Of a stretch of DNA of 7,283 nt, positions 1 to 6,247 are shown one piece after another (the stretch's first letter is position 1; the number at the start of each line of letters is the position of its first letter). This stretch comes from Acidobacteriaceae bacterium (GTDB lineage: Bacteria > Acidobacteriota > Terriglobia > Terriglobales > Acidobacteriaceae), in NCBI GenBank assembly GCA_003135315.1, contig PLBD01000024.1, positions 255-7,537 on the forward strand. Reading direction: 5' to 3'. Made by a program: the position numbers and the translations under genes. The notes beneath the pieces were generated by a model. That model made no database searches. It worked only from the letters and a program-made list of their open reading frames with translations, and had not been told where the DNA came from.

Positions 1-346
1 TCCGGCTACTTCGCGCCGTAATGTAGCAAAAGGAAAGCACACGACAGTACCGACTCGCTGCATCGAGTTCAGGGCGTGGCGGCCGGCGATTGGCTCGAGA
101 AAAAGGGTGGTGCGGCTTGCGGGCTGGGGGTCGGGGAAGCCCCCTCGCGCTGCAGACGACGCCGAAGTGACCCTCAGAACGGTCGACGGACGATGAGTGT
201 CTCAGCGAGCGGAGCGGCCGTTGGGACTTTATAAATCGGAAATGCATCTTTCTCAGCCGGAAAGTCCCACGCCACCAGGCGAATAGAAGACGAGTATGAC
301 GGGCTTATCGCCAACCCCGCGCAATTATCGACTCCACTACTGCGGA
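1..346. other. Left-edge region without a convincing gene
   Basis: No supported gene is visible here. On the plus strand one frame is open from the left edge (position 2) to a TGA at 194-196, giving about 64 residues rich in Arg and Lys with no motif I know. It could be the tail of a gene lying mostly outside the window, but composition gives no support. On the minus strand one frame is open across most of the region, but its translation is dominated by Arg, Pro, Ser and His, as expected for a chance frame in G+C-rich DNA. The region also holds a G/C-rich potential hairpin (GGGGG at 126-130 pairing with CCCCC at 140-144) and the inverted repeat at 222-269 listed separately. It lies downstream of the minus-strand operon. 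Confidence 0.5.
222..269. repeat. 9-bp perfect inverted repeat with 30-base loop
   Basis: TGGGACTTT at 222-230 is the exact reverse complement of AAAGTCCCA at 261-269, with 30 bases between. It lies about 80 bases beyond the stop of the small gene at 347-616. On the minus strand no T-run follows the second arm, so it is not a standard Rho-independent terminator. It could be a transcript 3'-end structure, a protein-binding site or the border of a decayed mobile element. I did not recognise it as a known insertion-sequence end. Confidence 0.4.
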
Positions 347-616
347 CTAATATTTGGCGTCTTGGATTTCATTGTCGGCGGAGTCCCCGACCATCATCGT
401 TACCGTTTCGGTAGCGCGATTTACCCAGAACCGACCATACCTATCACCGCGGGTTTTTGTGAGACACTGCCGCACGCGATCGGTTTCTTCCTGCGAAAAC
501 TGGCTGGCAAAAGGCGTACCCCAACCCTTACCAACGAAGAGCTCGCCGTTTGCATTCTGATTAGCTGGGATTCCCCAGGTCGATTTCTCCTGCCGCGAGA
601 AAAAAGTCGTTGCCAT
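347..616 (-). CDS. Small protein of unknown function, last gene of the ATPase-helicase operon
   Basis: The product has 89 residues and I do not recognise its family. It is hydrophilic with no signal peptide or membrane segment. It is rich in Gly, Asn, Gln and aromatic residues in its middle (Trp14, Trp32 and Trp64 among them) and has a mixed-charge C-terminus. The case for a real gene rests on three things: an ATG at 614-616 preceded by a good Shine-Dalgarno (GAGGA at 624-628, seven bases away); varied codon choice giving an ordinary amino-acid composition; and its place 66 bases downstream of the helicase on the same strand. Overlapping plus-strand frames (296-643 and 354-560) lack a comparable ribosome site and read as shadows. 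By position it may be a small accessory or regulator of the module, which is inference only. It could also be a decayed or spurious ORF. Confidence 0.5.
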   Translation of the reverse strand: MATTFFSRQEKSTWGIPANQNANGELFVGKGWGTPFASQFSQEETDRVRQCLTKTRGDRYGRFWVNRATETVTMMVGDSADNEIQDAKY

Positions 617-623
617 CAGTACT

Positions 624-628
624 TCCTC
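624..628 (-). promoter_or_regulatory. Shine-Dalgarno site of the 89-codon gene
   Basis: On the minus strand GAGGA (within GAGGAAG) stands seven bases before the ATG at 614-616. This is the best ribosome site visible in the window. It decides both the start and the strand of the small gene, because the overlapping plus-strand frames have nothing equivalent. Confidence 0.55.
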
Positions 629-682
629 AACTTTCGGGCGTAACGTGACGGCCGAGAGTAGAATTTCGAGAGCTCTATTTTA

Positions 683-2911
683 CTACTTCAGAGCTGCTTC
701 TTCGAGTTGGAAGCCCGACGCTCCCTCGGGGGCCTTCCCCAAGAGGTAAGCGCTGTTCGCGAACACATAAACGACGTCGCCACTTGGAGTTACAGTGATT
801 CTGTTAACCCGGTGGCCTCTGCCGTACGCCTCGAAAAGAGCCCGCTGGATACGTGCTGTTGCATCCCGTTTGTCGGGGTCGGCGATTTGCTCCAGGGGAG
901 CGACAAATCGTACCTGCCCCCGTTCTTTTCGGGCTATGAGGCGCCGATCACGCTGCAGAACGTGGAACACCTGACCACGCACCTGCGACAGAGGAAATGG
1001 ATCGCCTGGCGCCAGCGGGTGCGATGCAGATGTCTCCTCAGTCTCATTTTCCAAAGCCTTAGGCCGATCTGATAACCGACCTAAGTAGATGCCTCTCCAT
1101 CCCCCCGATGCGTCTCGTTCCAATGCGAAAACAAGGAACTTCCTCCGAGTAATGCGAAAGCGTCCCGCACGCCTCTGTGCAAGATGCAGCAGGTCCATCA
1201 ACTCAGGATTCAAACCGACCGGCGTCCCACTCTCTTCTCGTATATTGCCCTGAGTGTCAAGTGAGTATTGCACCCCTTCACCGAGGTCTCCGGGGTATTC
1301 GTCGCCCGGTCGAAGCCCAGCGGACGCGATAGCATCCTCCGACAGAGGCGGCCGTCGCGGGGGCTCTCCAGTTTCAACAGGAGGAGCGCCGGATATCGGA
1401 TCCCAGACGTAGTACTCGTTGCGCTCCGCACCAACAAAGTGCTCCCAATCCGCCCGCTCGTAGATGAATTCGTCCACAGTGTCACGCGTATATAAAACGA
1501 AGAGGCTAGCTGTCTTCTCGCTTCCATCACTTAAACGGTTTTTCCTGAGCAACCGCCCCAGCGTCTGCACTCGTTGTCTAACCGAAGCCGATGAGGCTAC
1601 GACGATTCCGATATCTGCGGCGGGCACATTGAAGCCCTCGATCAAGGACCTAGCTGAGACAATGACTCGGGCGTGACCATCTCGAAATAGATGAATGGAT
1701 CTGGCTCGCAAAGAATCCGGAAATTCACTGTGCTCAGCAACAACCTTAAGTCCAAGTTCTCGGAGCCGGACGAATAAGTTCATAACTTCCGCAATGCTTT
1801 CGTGGAAGAGAATTGCCTTGGCATCCGAATTTACGGCCAGATGTTTCTGGAGGATTTGTACGACTGCCTCCTCTCGCGATCTGCTCCTATAAAGCAACCG
1901 TTTTCTATCGCCGAGAAGACTTATATATCGAGCGGCCTTTCTGTCTCCTTTACCAGCCTGGAACTTACACCAGCGAACTAGTCCGATACCTCTGCGATTC
2001 CTAGTCTGCAGATCTGCTTGGAGATCACTAATCTCACGATTCAATCGGCTGTATTCCTGGGACTCTTGCTCGGACAATGGCAACCCATAATGCTCGATTC
2101 GAAATGCCGGTAATATTCCCTGCGCGATGGCATCGGCATAGTTCAATTCGAAAATAACATTTCCAAGCTCTTGTCCAAGGATAGTAGATTCGAAACTTGG
2201 CACTTGCTCCAACCCACTAACTTCAACACTGTCGTTTTCTGTTTCGTCGGGCTGGTCGTTCTCTCGCTCGGGCGTTGCGGACAATCCTAAAGAGTAGGCA
2301 CGGTTCGTCTGGAAAATCCGCCGCATCTCCGGGGCTCCTGCTCGATGGCATTCATCTACAATCAACAGCAACCGATCCGATACTCCCGCTTGCCGAACAT
2401 CTTCAGCTAGTTTCTTGGATGCTGAGTTCAGAACCGCGATGATGATGCGAGCGCCTTTCTGAAATGAATCAGACCGATTTGCCCCAAGAAATCCTATAAA
2501 TGAGGCAGGAAGATTAGATCTTCTGAGTAACTCCTCGCGCCACTGGTCGAGCAGCACTATTGTGGGCACGACAATTGCCACGCGGAGATCGGAAATCGTA
2601 GTCTGCTGCAAACGTTCGATGATAGCTAGCGCTAGCGTAGTTTTGCCGGCACCGGTGACCACCTTAACCACTCCACGCTCGCCTGCAGCGAACCAAGCAT
2701 CTGCACAAGCGTGCTGCCACTCGTGCAGTTCAAGGCCGCGCGTTAACTCCCAACAACGAGGGGGAGCACTGCTTTCAGCTTGGAGCTCCTTGCCTTCACT
2801 TGGACGCTTGGAGCCAGTGAGTGCTTCGATTCGCTTTTGCCAAAAGTCGATTTGCTCGTATTGGAGGAAGGCAAGTTCCTCATCAGCTGTCAGATGTAGG
2901 GGCGACGACAT
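683..2911 (-). CDS. DEAD/DEAH-box superfamily 2 helicase, XPB/SSL2-like
   Basis: This 742-residue protein is an ATP-dependent nucleic-acid helicase or translocase, probably cytosolic and acting on DNA. Visible motifs, numbered from the chosen start, are: a Q-motif-like LELHEWQ (60-66), motif I TGAGKTT (86-92), Ia around VPTIVLLDQW (115-124), motif II DECH (186-189), motif III SAT (211-213), motif V in SLIEGFNVP (422-430) and motif VI in QTLGRLLRK (449-457). An acidic insert follows motif III (about 215-245). Residues beyond ~500 form a C-terminal extension I cannot assign. The open frame extends upstream to 3058, overlapping the ATPase gene. I prefer ATG 2909-2911 because the extra 49 residues look non-domain and would overlap coding sequence, and because MSSPLHLTADEELAFLQYE resembles starts of related helicases. 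No clear Shine-Dalgarno precedes it. It lies 80 bases after the ATPase, so co-transcription is likely. Confidence 0.9.
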   Translation of the reverse strand: MSSPLHLTADEELAFLQYEQIDFWQKRIEALTGSKRPSEGKELQAESSAPPRCWELTRGLELHEWQHACADAWFAAGERGVVKVVTGAGKTTLALAIIERLQQTTISDLRVAIVVPTIVLLDQWREELLRRSNLPASFIGFLGANRSDSFQKGARIIIAVLNSASKKLAEDVRQAGVSDRLLLIVDECHRAGAPEMRRIFQTNRAYSLGLSATPERENDQPDETENDSVEVSGLEQVPSFESTILGQELGNVIFELNYADAIAQGILPAFRIEHYGLPLSEQESQEYSRLNREISDLQADLQTRNRRGIGLVRWCKFQAGKGDRKAARYISLLGDRKRLLYRSRSREEAVVQILQKHLAVNSDAKAILFHESIAEVMNLFVRLRELGLKVVAEHSEFPDSLRARSIHLFRDGHARVIVSARSLIEGFNVPAADIGIVVASSASVRQRVQTLGRLLRKNRLSDGSEKTASLFVLYTRDTVDEFIYERADWEHFVGAERNEYYVWDPISGAPPVETGEPPRRPPLSEDAIASAGLRPGDEYPGDLGEGVQYSLDTQGNIREESGTPVGLNPELMDLLHLAQRRAGRFRITRRKFLVFALERDASGGWRGIYLGRLSDRPKALENETEETSASHPLAPGDPFPLSQVRGQVFHVLQRDRRLIARKERGQVRFVAPLEQIADPDKRDATARIQRALFEAYGRGHRVNRITVTPSGDVVYVFANSAYLLGKAPEGASGFQLEEAALK

Positions 2912-2991
2912 GTCAAAGCCATCATAACCGAGCGGACACAACGGAAAGAGAAACGGCCGTTCACGCGGGACAAAAGCGAGATTTGGCGCCC

Positions 2992-3741
2992 TTACAGGAC
3001 ACCGTACGTTCGTGCACGCCGTCTGAATGCCTCTTCCGCTCCTTCCAAAACCTGGCAAACCATCTTTTTTGTGTTAGGTTCATCGATGGAACCGCGCGCC
3101 ACGATTACACTCTTATCGCTTGTGCTCTTTAAAGCGATTATCAGCTCCGCGTCTCCCAGCACTGCGATGTTGGGATTGTGAGTCACAATGATGACCTGCC
3201 TGCGTTCTTTGGCAGTTCGGAGAACTGGCACGAGGGAATGGAAAATGAATTCGCTGTCCAGATTGTCCTCTGGCTGGTCGATGATCAGCGGCATATTGCT
3301 ATCCGACGACAACATTAACGCTAGAAGCACAGATTGTTGTTGGCCGAGCGAAAGCTTCGCAAAGTCTCTCGTTTGCGGTTTGCCGCCCGCCTCAACGATC
3401 TTGGTCACGGAGATTCGCGGCAGATCGTCTATCTCGCATCGTTGCAACCGAAAAAGGTTTTGAGGCTCCGCCAAAACATCAAGGATTTCGAGCGCCTCGA
3501 TCTTGTTGAAGGGCTTTACATTATCTCTGGTGGTCACGTTGATGATGGGCTGTGGGTCTCGCTTACGAATGCAGTCTAAGAGCTTCGGCACGGTGACCTG
3601 TTCCACGATCAGAGCGGCCCTTGGTACCTGAACGGTTCGCCAGTTCATTGCTTGCTGGATAATCCCTTCGGCTTCCTCAGAGAGTGCATCAGTAGCAAAG
3701 CGAACGACGACGGTCAAATCTGTAAGAGCTCCAGCGAGTGC
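2992..3741 (-). CDS. C-terminal ATPase segment of the interrupted PHP/SMC-like (TrlF-type) protein
   Basis: This is the second half of an SMC/ABC-like ATPase head, separated from its N-terminal half only by an in-frame TAG at 3742-3744. If translated alone, the first plausible start is TTG at 3715-3717 (241 residues), with GGAG at 3729-3732 eleven bases upstream. From that TTG one sees an ABC-signature variant LSLGQQQS (122-129), Walker B LIIDQPED (144-151), D-loop NLD (152-154) and the H-switch motif THN (179-181). The DQPEDNLD form is characteristic of the AAA/SMC-type ATPases fused to PHP domains. There is no Walker A here, so this piece cannot make a complete ATP site alone. The eight codons between the TAG and the TTG read smoothly into it, which argues for an originally continuous gene. 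It ends in TAA 80 bases before the helicase start. Confidence 0.75.
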   Translation of the reverse strand, partial: ALAGALTDLTVVVRFATDALSEEAEGIIQQAMNWRTVQVPRAALIVEQVTVPKLLDCIRKRDPQPIINVTTRDNVKPFNKIEALEILDVLAEPQNLFRLQRCEIDDLPRISVTKIVEAGGKPQTRDFAKLSLGQQQSVLLALMLSSDSNMPLIIDQPEDNLDSEFIFHSLVPVLRTAKERRQVIIVTHNPNIAVLGDAELIIALKSTSDKSVIVARGSIDEPNTKKMVCQVLEGAEEAFRRRARTYGVL

Positions 3742-3744
3742 CTA
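3715..3744 (-). other. In-frame amber codon splitting the PHP-ATPase gene, with possible restart
   Basis: Reading right to left, the N-terminal frame ends ...SKAS and then TAG at 3742-3744. The same frame continues without a shift (ALAGALTD, then TTG at 3715-3717) into the signature and Walker B half. Since 5667 and 3717 are in the same phase, a single base substitution, not an indel, explains the break. TAG is one change from CAG, GAG, AAG, TGG, TCG, TTG, TAC and TAT. GGAG at 3729-3732 upstream of the TTG leaves room for re-initiation. If the stop is ignored, the product is 891 residues. Confidence 0.85.
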
Positions 3745-5667
3745 ACTTGCTTTGCTCGCATATGCAACGCGGATCGCTGTGATCTTCGAAACAACCGCTG
3801 TCCGCTTCACCAGGAGCTCCGATCTGGCCTTTTGCAAGGCTTTTAGATGCACGTCCCAGGCCTGCAAGTTCTGGAGCGACTGCTTATGACTCGACTCATC
3901 ATTGGTCAGTTTCTTGATATAAGCCATGTCGAGCTTGATGCCTTGGGCCTGCAGAGCCTTCCGTTTATCTTCGATCTCCGCCAAGATTTTTGCTTCGCTA
4001 CTCTTCCACGTATCGAGTTCCTTCTTAACCTCAGATGAAAACGCCTTAGCCGTTGAAGTCATACTACCTTCGGTTGATTGAGCAGACTTTTGAAATCCTG
4101 CGGCCAGCTCAACGATCTTCTTATATTCTTGCGAGCCCACTTTGAGCTGGTCCGGTGCGGCCAAGCCTTGAATGTCATGCAAAAGGGTTGTGATGGATTG
4201 CGACTTCAATTGCGCTGAAACTCGCTGCACCTGTTTTTCAATGCTCTCTCTGATCGTCCGCTCCTCGGCGACACGGCGTTCCAACGTCACCACTTCTTGT
4301 GCGTGTGCTGATTCAAGAGCCTTCAGCTGTTGCTGGACATTGGCGAGGAGCTTCTTGTACTCAGGAATCCGTGCAACCTGAACCTGAGCTTTTTCGATCT
4401 CAGTCTGATTCTGGAGAAGCGCATCGCGATGTTGTTGGTTCTCTAACTTTAGAGCGTCGAGATCGACGAACTGGTCAAGATAACTGAGCAATGCCCGTGG
4501 ATCATTTTGTGCTTTCGTGCTTGTTTGAGCAGTTTCATTCTGCCCGTAAGACTCGATGGGAAACACGGTAGGGCCAAAGTCCGGATCGTCTATGTTTTGG
4601 CAGGGTTCTTCTATTTCCCTGACAATGGTGTGCTGCTGTCCAGCTTGGTCGACCCATACGATTGTGAGCCTCGCGGGCCAGATTTCGCTATCGATCAGCT
4701 TGCTTCCGCTGTGGGCTGGTGAGATACACCGTACCGACTCGAATGCGGTTGATTTTCCTGCTCCCCGACCGCCGATTATGCAGTTAAGATTCCTGCTGAA
4801 ATGGATGATCTGTCCGTCGAGGAAGCCGCCTTCGATCTTTGTGCCAAGAACATATGGCACGGACTGAGGAATCTCATCTTCAATTCGGACCCGGGCATCC
4901 GCGTCTTGCAGTGCGATACGTAATCCGAAGAAGGTTGGCGAGTCCATTTTGAATCTGGTCATCCGCGATTGTCCTTGGGCGTTCTTGCCAAGCGACGATA
5001 ACGAATGTGAATCGGAAAATAACACGCGAGCCAGAAACTGTTTAGCGCCGAGTTTCAGAGAGTCGATTCGTTTCTTCCCCAGTTGGACTCGCTCAGGAAC
5101 AGGGTCTGAATCTGAGAACGAGATTTCTGATTTAGCTGACAGAAGTTCAATACCAAGTAAGGACGGGTGGCTGATTATGTCGGCTTTGTGAGGTGGGTAT
5201 CCTGGCACTTTCTCCTCAAGGCCTGCGCCCCCGTCAACGTGAGCAAGGATGGCAAAACCTTTCGACGGATCAATCAAGTTTAGACAGTCCAGGAGCGATG
5301 CCTGGCACCGCGACTCGGGCGTCCCTTTTCCGGCGAAGTTAAGCTTTCCGCAGTAGCTCGCCAAGCTGTCCAAACTCTCGAAGTAAACCAACAGGTGGCC
5401 TTCTGGAGTCGTGAGCTCGATGCCGGGAATGATCAACAGGGATGTGCCCGCAGCAGCTTTAATCGCTGCTCCAACGTTTGTGAGCTCGTTATGATCCGTG
5501 ATCGCTATTAGGGACAGATTCTCAGACAAAGCAGTTGTGACGATTGCATCCGGCGTCATGCCTACATCTTTGACATCGTGCGAACCGTTGTAAGAATGGA
5601 TATGAAGATCTGCACGATAGAAACGTGCTCCGGAAGGCACAGCTACGATGTCGTCTGCAATGGCCAT
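3742..5667 (-). CDS. PHP-domain phosphoesterase fused to SMC-like ATPase (TrlF-type), N-terminal part
   Basis: This 641-residue product starts at ATG 5665-5667 and ends at an in-frame TAG. Residues ~15-250 form a PHP metal-dependent phosphoesterase domain with its ligand set intact: DLHIHS (20-25), TDHN (57-60), GIEL (82-85) with His91, AHVDG (142-146) and SDSH (218-221). In characterised PHP proteins these residues bind two or three metal ions and hydrolyse phosphoester bonds. An ATPase domain begins near 285, with Walker A GGRGAGKST (299-307) and a Q-loop-like YGQNE (374-378). Two heptad-rich stretches (about 405-490 and 545-630) suggest a coiled coil with no CxxC zinc hook. The rest of the ATPase lies beyond the TAG, so as written the protein lacks signature and Walker B. 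No clear Shine-Dalgarno precedes the start, but a good promoter does. Likely role: ATP-gated nuclease acting on DNA or RNA in defence or repair, by inference. Automated annotation usually calls this type a TrlF-family AAA-like ATPase. Confidence 0.85.
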   Translation of the reverse strand: MAIADDIVAVPSGARFYRADLHIHSYNGSHDVKDVGMTPDAIVTTALSENLSLIAITDHNELTNVGAAIKAAAGTSLLIIPGIELTTPEGHLLVYFESLDSLASYCGKLNFAGKGTPESRCQASLLDCLNLIDPSKGFAILAHVDGGAGLEEKVPGYPPHKADIISHPSLLGIELLSAKSEISFSDSDPVPERVQLGKKRIDSLKLGAKQFLARVLFSDSHSLSSLGKNAQGQSRMTRFKMDSPTFFGLRIALQDADARVRIEDEIPQSVPYVLGTKIEGGFLDGQIIHFSRNLNCIIGGRGAGKSTAFESVRCISPAHSGSKLIDSEIWPARLTIVWVDQAGQQHTIVREIEEPCQNIDDPDFGPTVFPIESYGQNETAQTSTKAQNDPRALLSYLDQFVDLDALKLENQQHRDALLQNQTEIEKAQVQVARIPEYKKLLANVQQQLKALESAHAQEVVTLERRVAEERTIRESIEKQVQRVSAQLKSQSITTLLHDIQGLAAPDQLKVGSQEYKKIVELAAGFQKSAQSTEGSMTSTAKAFSSEVKKELDTWKSSEAKILAEIEDKRKALQAQGIKLDMAYIKKLTNDESSHKQSLQNLQAWDVHLKALQKARSELLVKRTAVVSKITAIRVAYASKAS

Positions 5668-5708
5668 AGACGAAGGAGTTACCCGCGCAGTGGAGGTACT
5701 TGACCTTG

Positions 5709-5736
5709 ATTATGAACTGACGGAAGCCGATGTCAA
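5709..5736 (-). promoter_or_regulatory. Sigma-70-type promoter for the ATPase-helicase operon
   Basis: On the minus strand TTGACA (5731-5736) is a perfect -35 hexamer. After a 16-base spacer comes CATAAT (5709-5714), five of six matches to the consensus -10. Transcription would begin near 5701-5703, leaving a leader of about 35 bases before the ATG at 5665-5667. It faces away from the SNF2-type gene and suggests the PHP-ATPase, helicase and small gene have their own promoter. I saw no clear operator palindrome overlapping it. Confidence 0.6.
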
Positions 5737-6085
5737 TATTCTTTGTCGTATTTCCAGGCTTCGAGCCTTCCGTAGGAGGTCAGGCGTATCACAAGACGTT
5801 TGATGGTGGACAATCGTCAGTGGTCACCGATATGTGACATCTTTCACAGTCCACCCTTCTCTCTCTCGGCTGCTTCTGTGCAGACAACTCGCGATGTCAC
5901 CGATCGCGCCTCTTCCAAACCATGTTGAAACGTGTACAAGGCAGCGAAGTCTAGGGCACCACAGGAGGGCTGAAGCGGAAGGAGAGTGAGTATCGGCGCT
6001 AGATCATTGTTCCGAGTCGCCCAGATTTTAGTTCCTGGAGAACGGAGGGGCATACGCTTTCCCAAAGCTTCACCCAAATAACCGC

Positions 6086-6107
6086 TCCGTATGGATGCTC
6101 ATACGGA
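6086..6107. repeat. 8-bp perfect hairpin TCCGTATG / CATACGGA
   Basis: TCCGTATG at 6086-6093 pairs perfectly with CATACGGA at 6100-6107 across a six-base loop. It lies about 140 bases beyond the stop of the SNF2-type gene. In that direction it is not followed by a T-run, so it is not a canonical intrinsic terminator, though it could still shape the 3' end of that transcript. A compact, perfect stem of this kind is also common in interspersed repeats and at mobile-element remnants. Confidence 0.4.
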
Positions 6108-6143
6108 ACTTAGCCTTCACGTATTACGAAAAGATTGTGCCGG

Positions 6144-6174
6144 ACCGATCGAGCGTAAAAAGTACGGGATCGGT
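6144..6174. repeat. Imperfect two-part hairpin ACCGATC / GATCGGT
   Basis: ACCGATC (6144-6150) pairs with GATCGGT (6168-6174). Inside it, CGTA (6154-6157) pairs with TACG (6163-6166) around a small A-rich loop, with unpaired bases between the two stems. On the minus strand it lies 73 bases downstream of the SNF2-type stop codon and has a short internal T-run in its loop. It may act as a weak 3'-end structure. No standard terminator tail follows it. Confidence 0.35.
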
Positions 6175-6247
6175 ACGAAGAGATGACGATCCGGCGAATG
6201 GTTAGGGCGGTACGCCGGGGTGCAATTTCCAAAGGGGTTTGAGGAGA

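Larger units (their letters stand above)
5737..6247. other. Intergenic stretch with several small hairpins, no firm gene
   Basis: This stretch separates the SNF2-type gene from the promoter of the next operon. A minus-strand frame (5844-6077, 77 residues, TTG start at 6075-6077) is open but has no recognisable motif, no clear ribosome site and Arg/Leu/Ser/Thr-heavy composition. A second minus-strand frame across its start is also open for a while, which argues against ordinary coding. Short inverted repeats are frequent: GTCAC 5823-5827 with GTGAC 5834-5838, CGCGAT 5890-5895 with ATCGCG 5903-5908, and the two listed separately. The sequence GTCACCGAT occurs twice (5823-5831 and 5896-5904). 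It may be a decayed mobile element, a structured untranslated region or a small RNA locus; none is proven. Confidence 0.4.

Noticed and set aside
126..144. GGGGG/CCCCC hairpin as a terminator
   Set aside because: The stem is only five pairs, has alternative pairings in the local G runs and is not followed by a T-run in either direction.
296..643. Plus-strand ORF of 115 residues
   Set aside because: It is antisense to the 89-codon gene, which has the better ribosome site and fits the operon. This frame has only a weak purine stretch upstream and no motif.
2625..2636. 12-bp perfect palindrome GCTAGCGCTAGC
   Set aside because: It falls inside helicase coding sequence just after motif I, where alternating Ala and Leu codons explain it. 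Nothing suggests an operator.
2912..3058. Extended N-terminus of the helicase starting at 3058
   Set aside because: It would overlap the ATPase gene by 67 bases and add 49 residues that do not resemble a helicase N-terminus. The ATG at 2909-2911 fits better.
5660..5803. Plus-strand ORF of 47 codons (ATG at 5660-5662) diverging from the PHP-ATPase gene
   Set aside because: It overlaps the ATPase start, lies across the minus-strand promoter, has no ribosome site and shows no known motif. Its translation looks fairly protein-like, so it deserves a conservation check, but I cannot support it.
5844..6077. Minus-strand ORF of 77 residues as a gene
   Set aside because: It begins at TTG with no clear ribosome site, overlaps another open frame and has no recognisable domain. 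I kept it only as part of the intergenic description.
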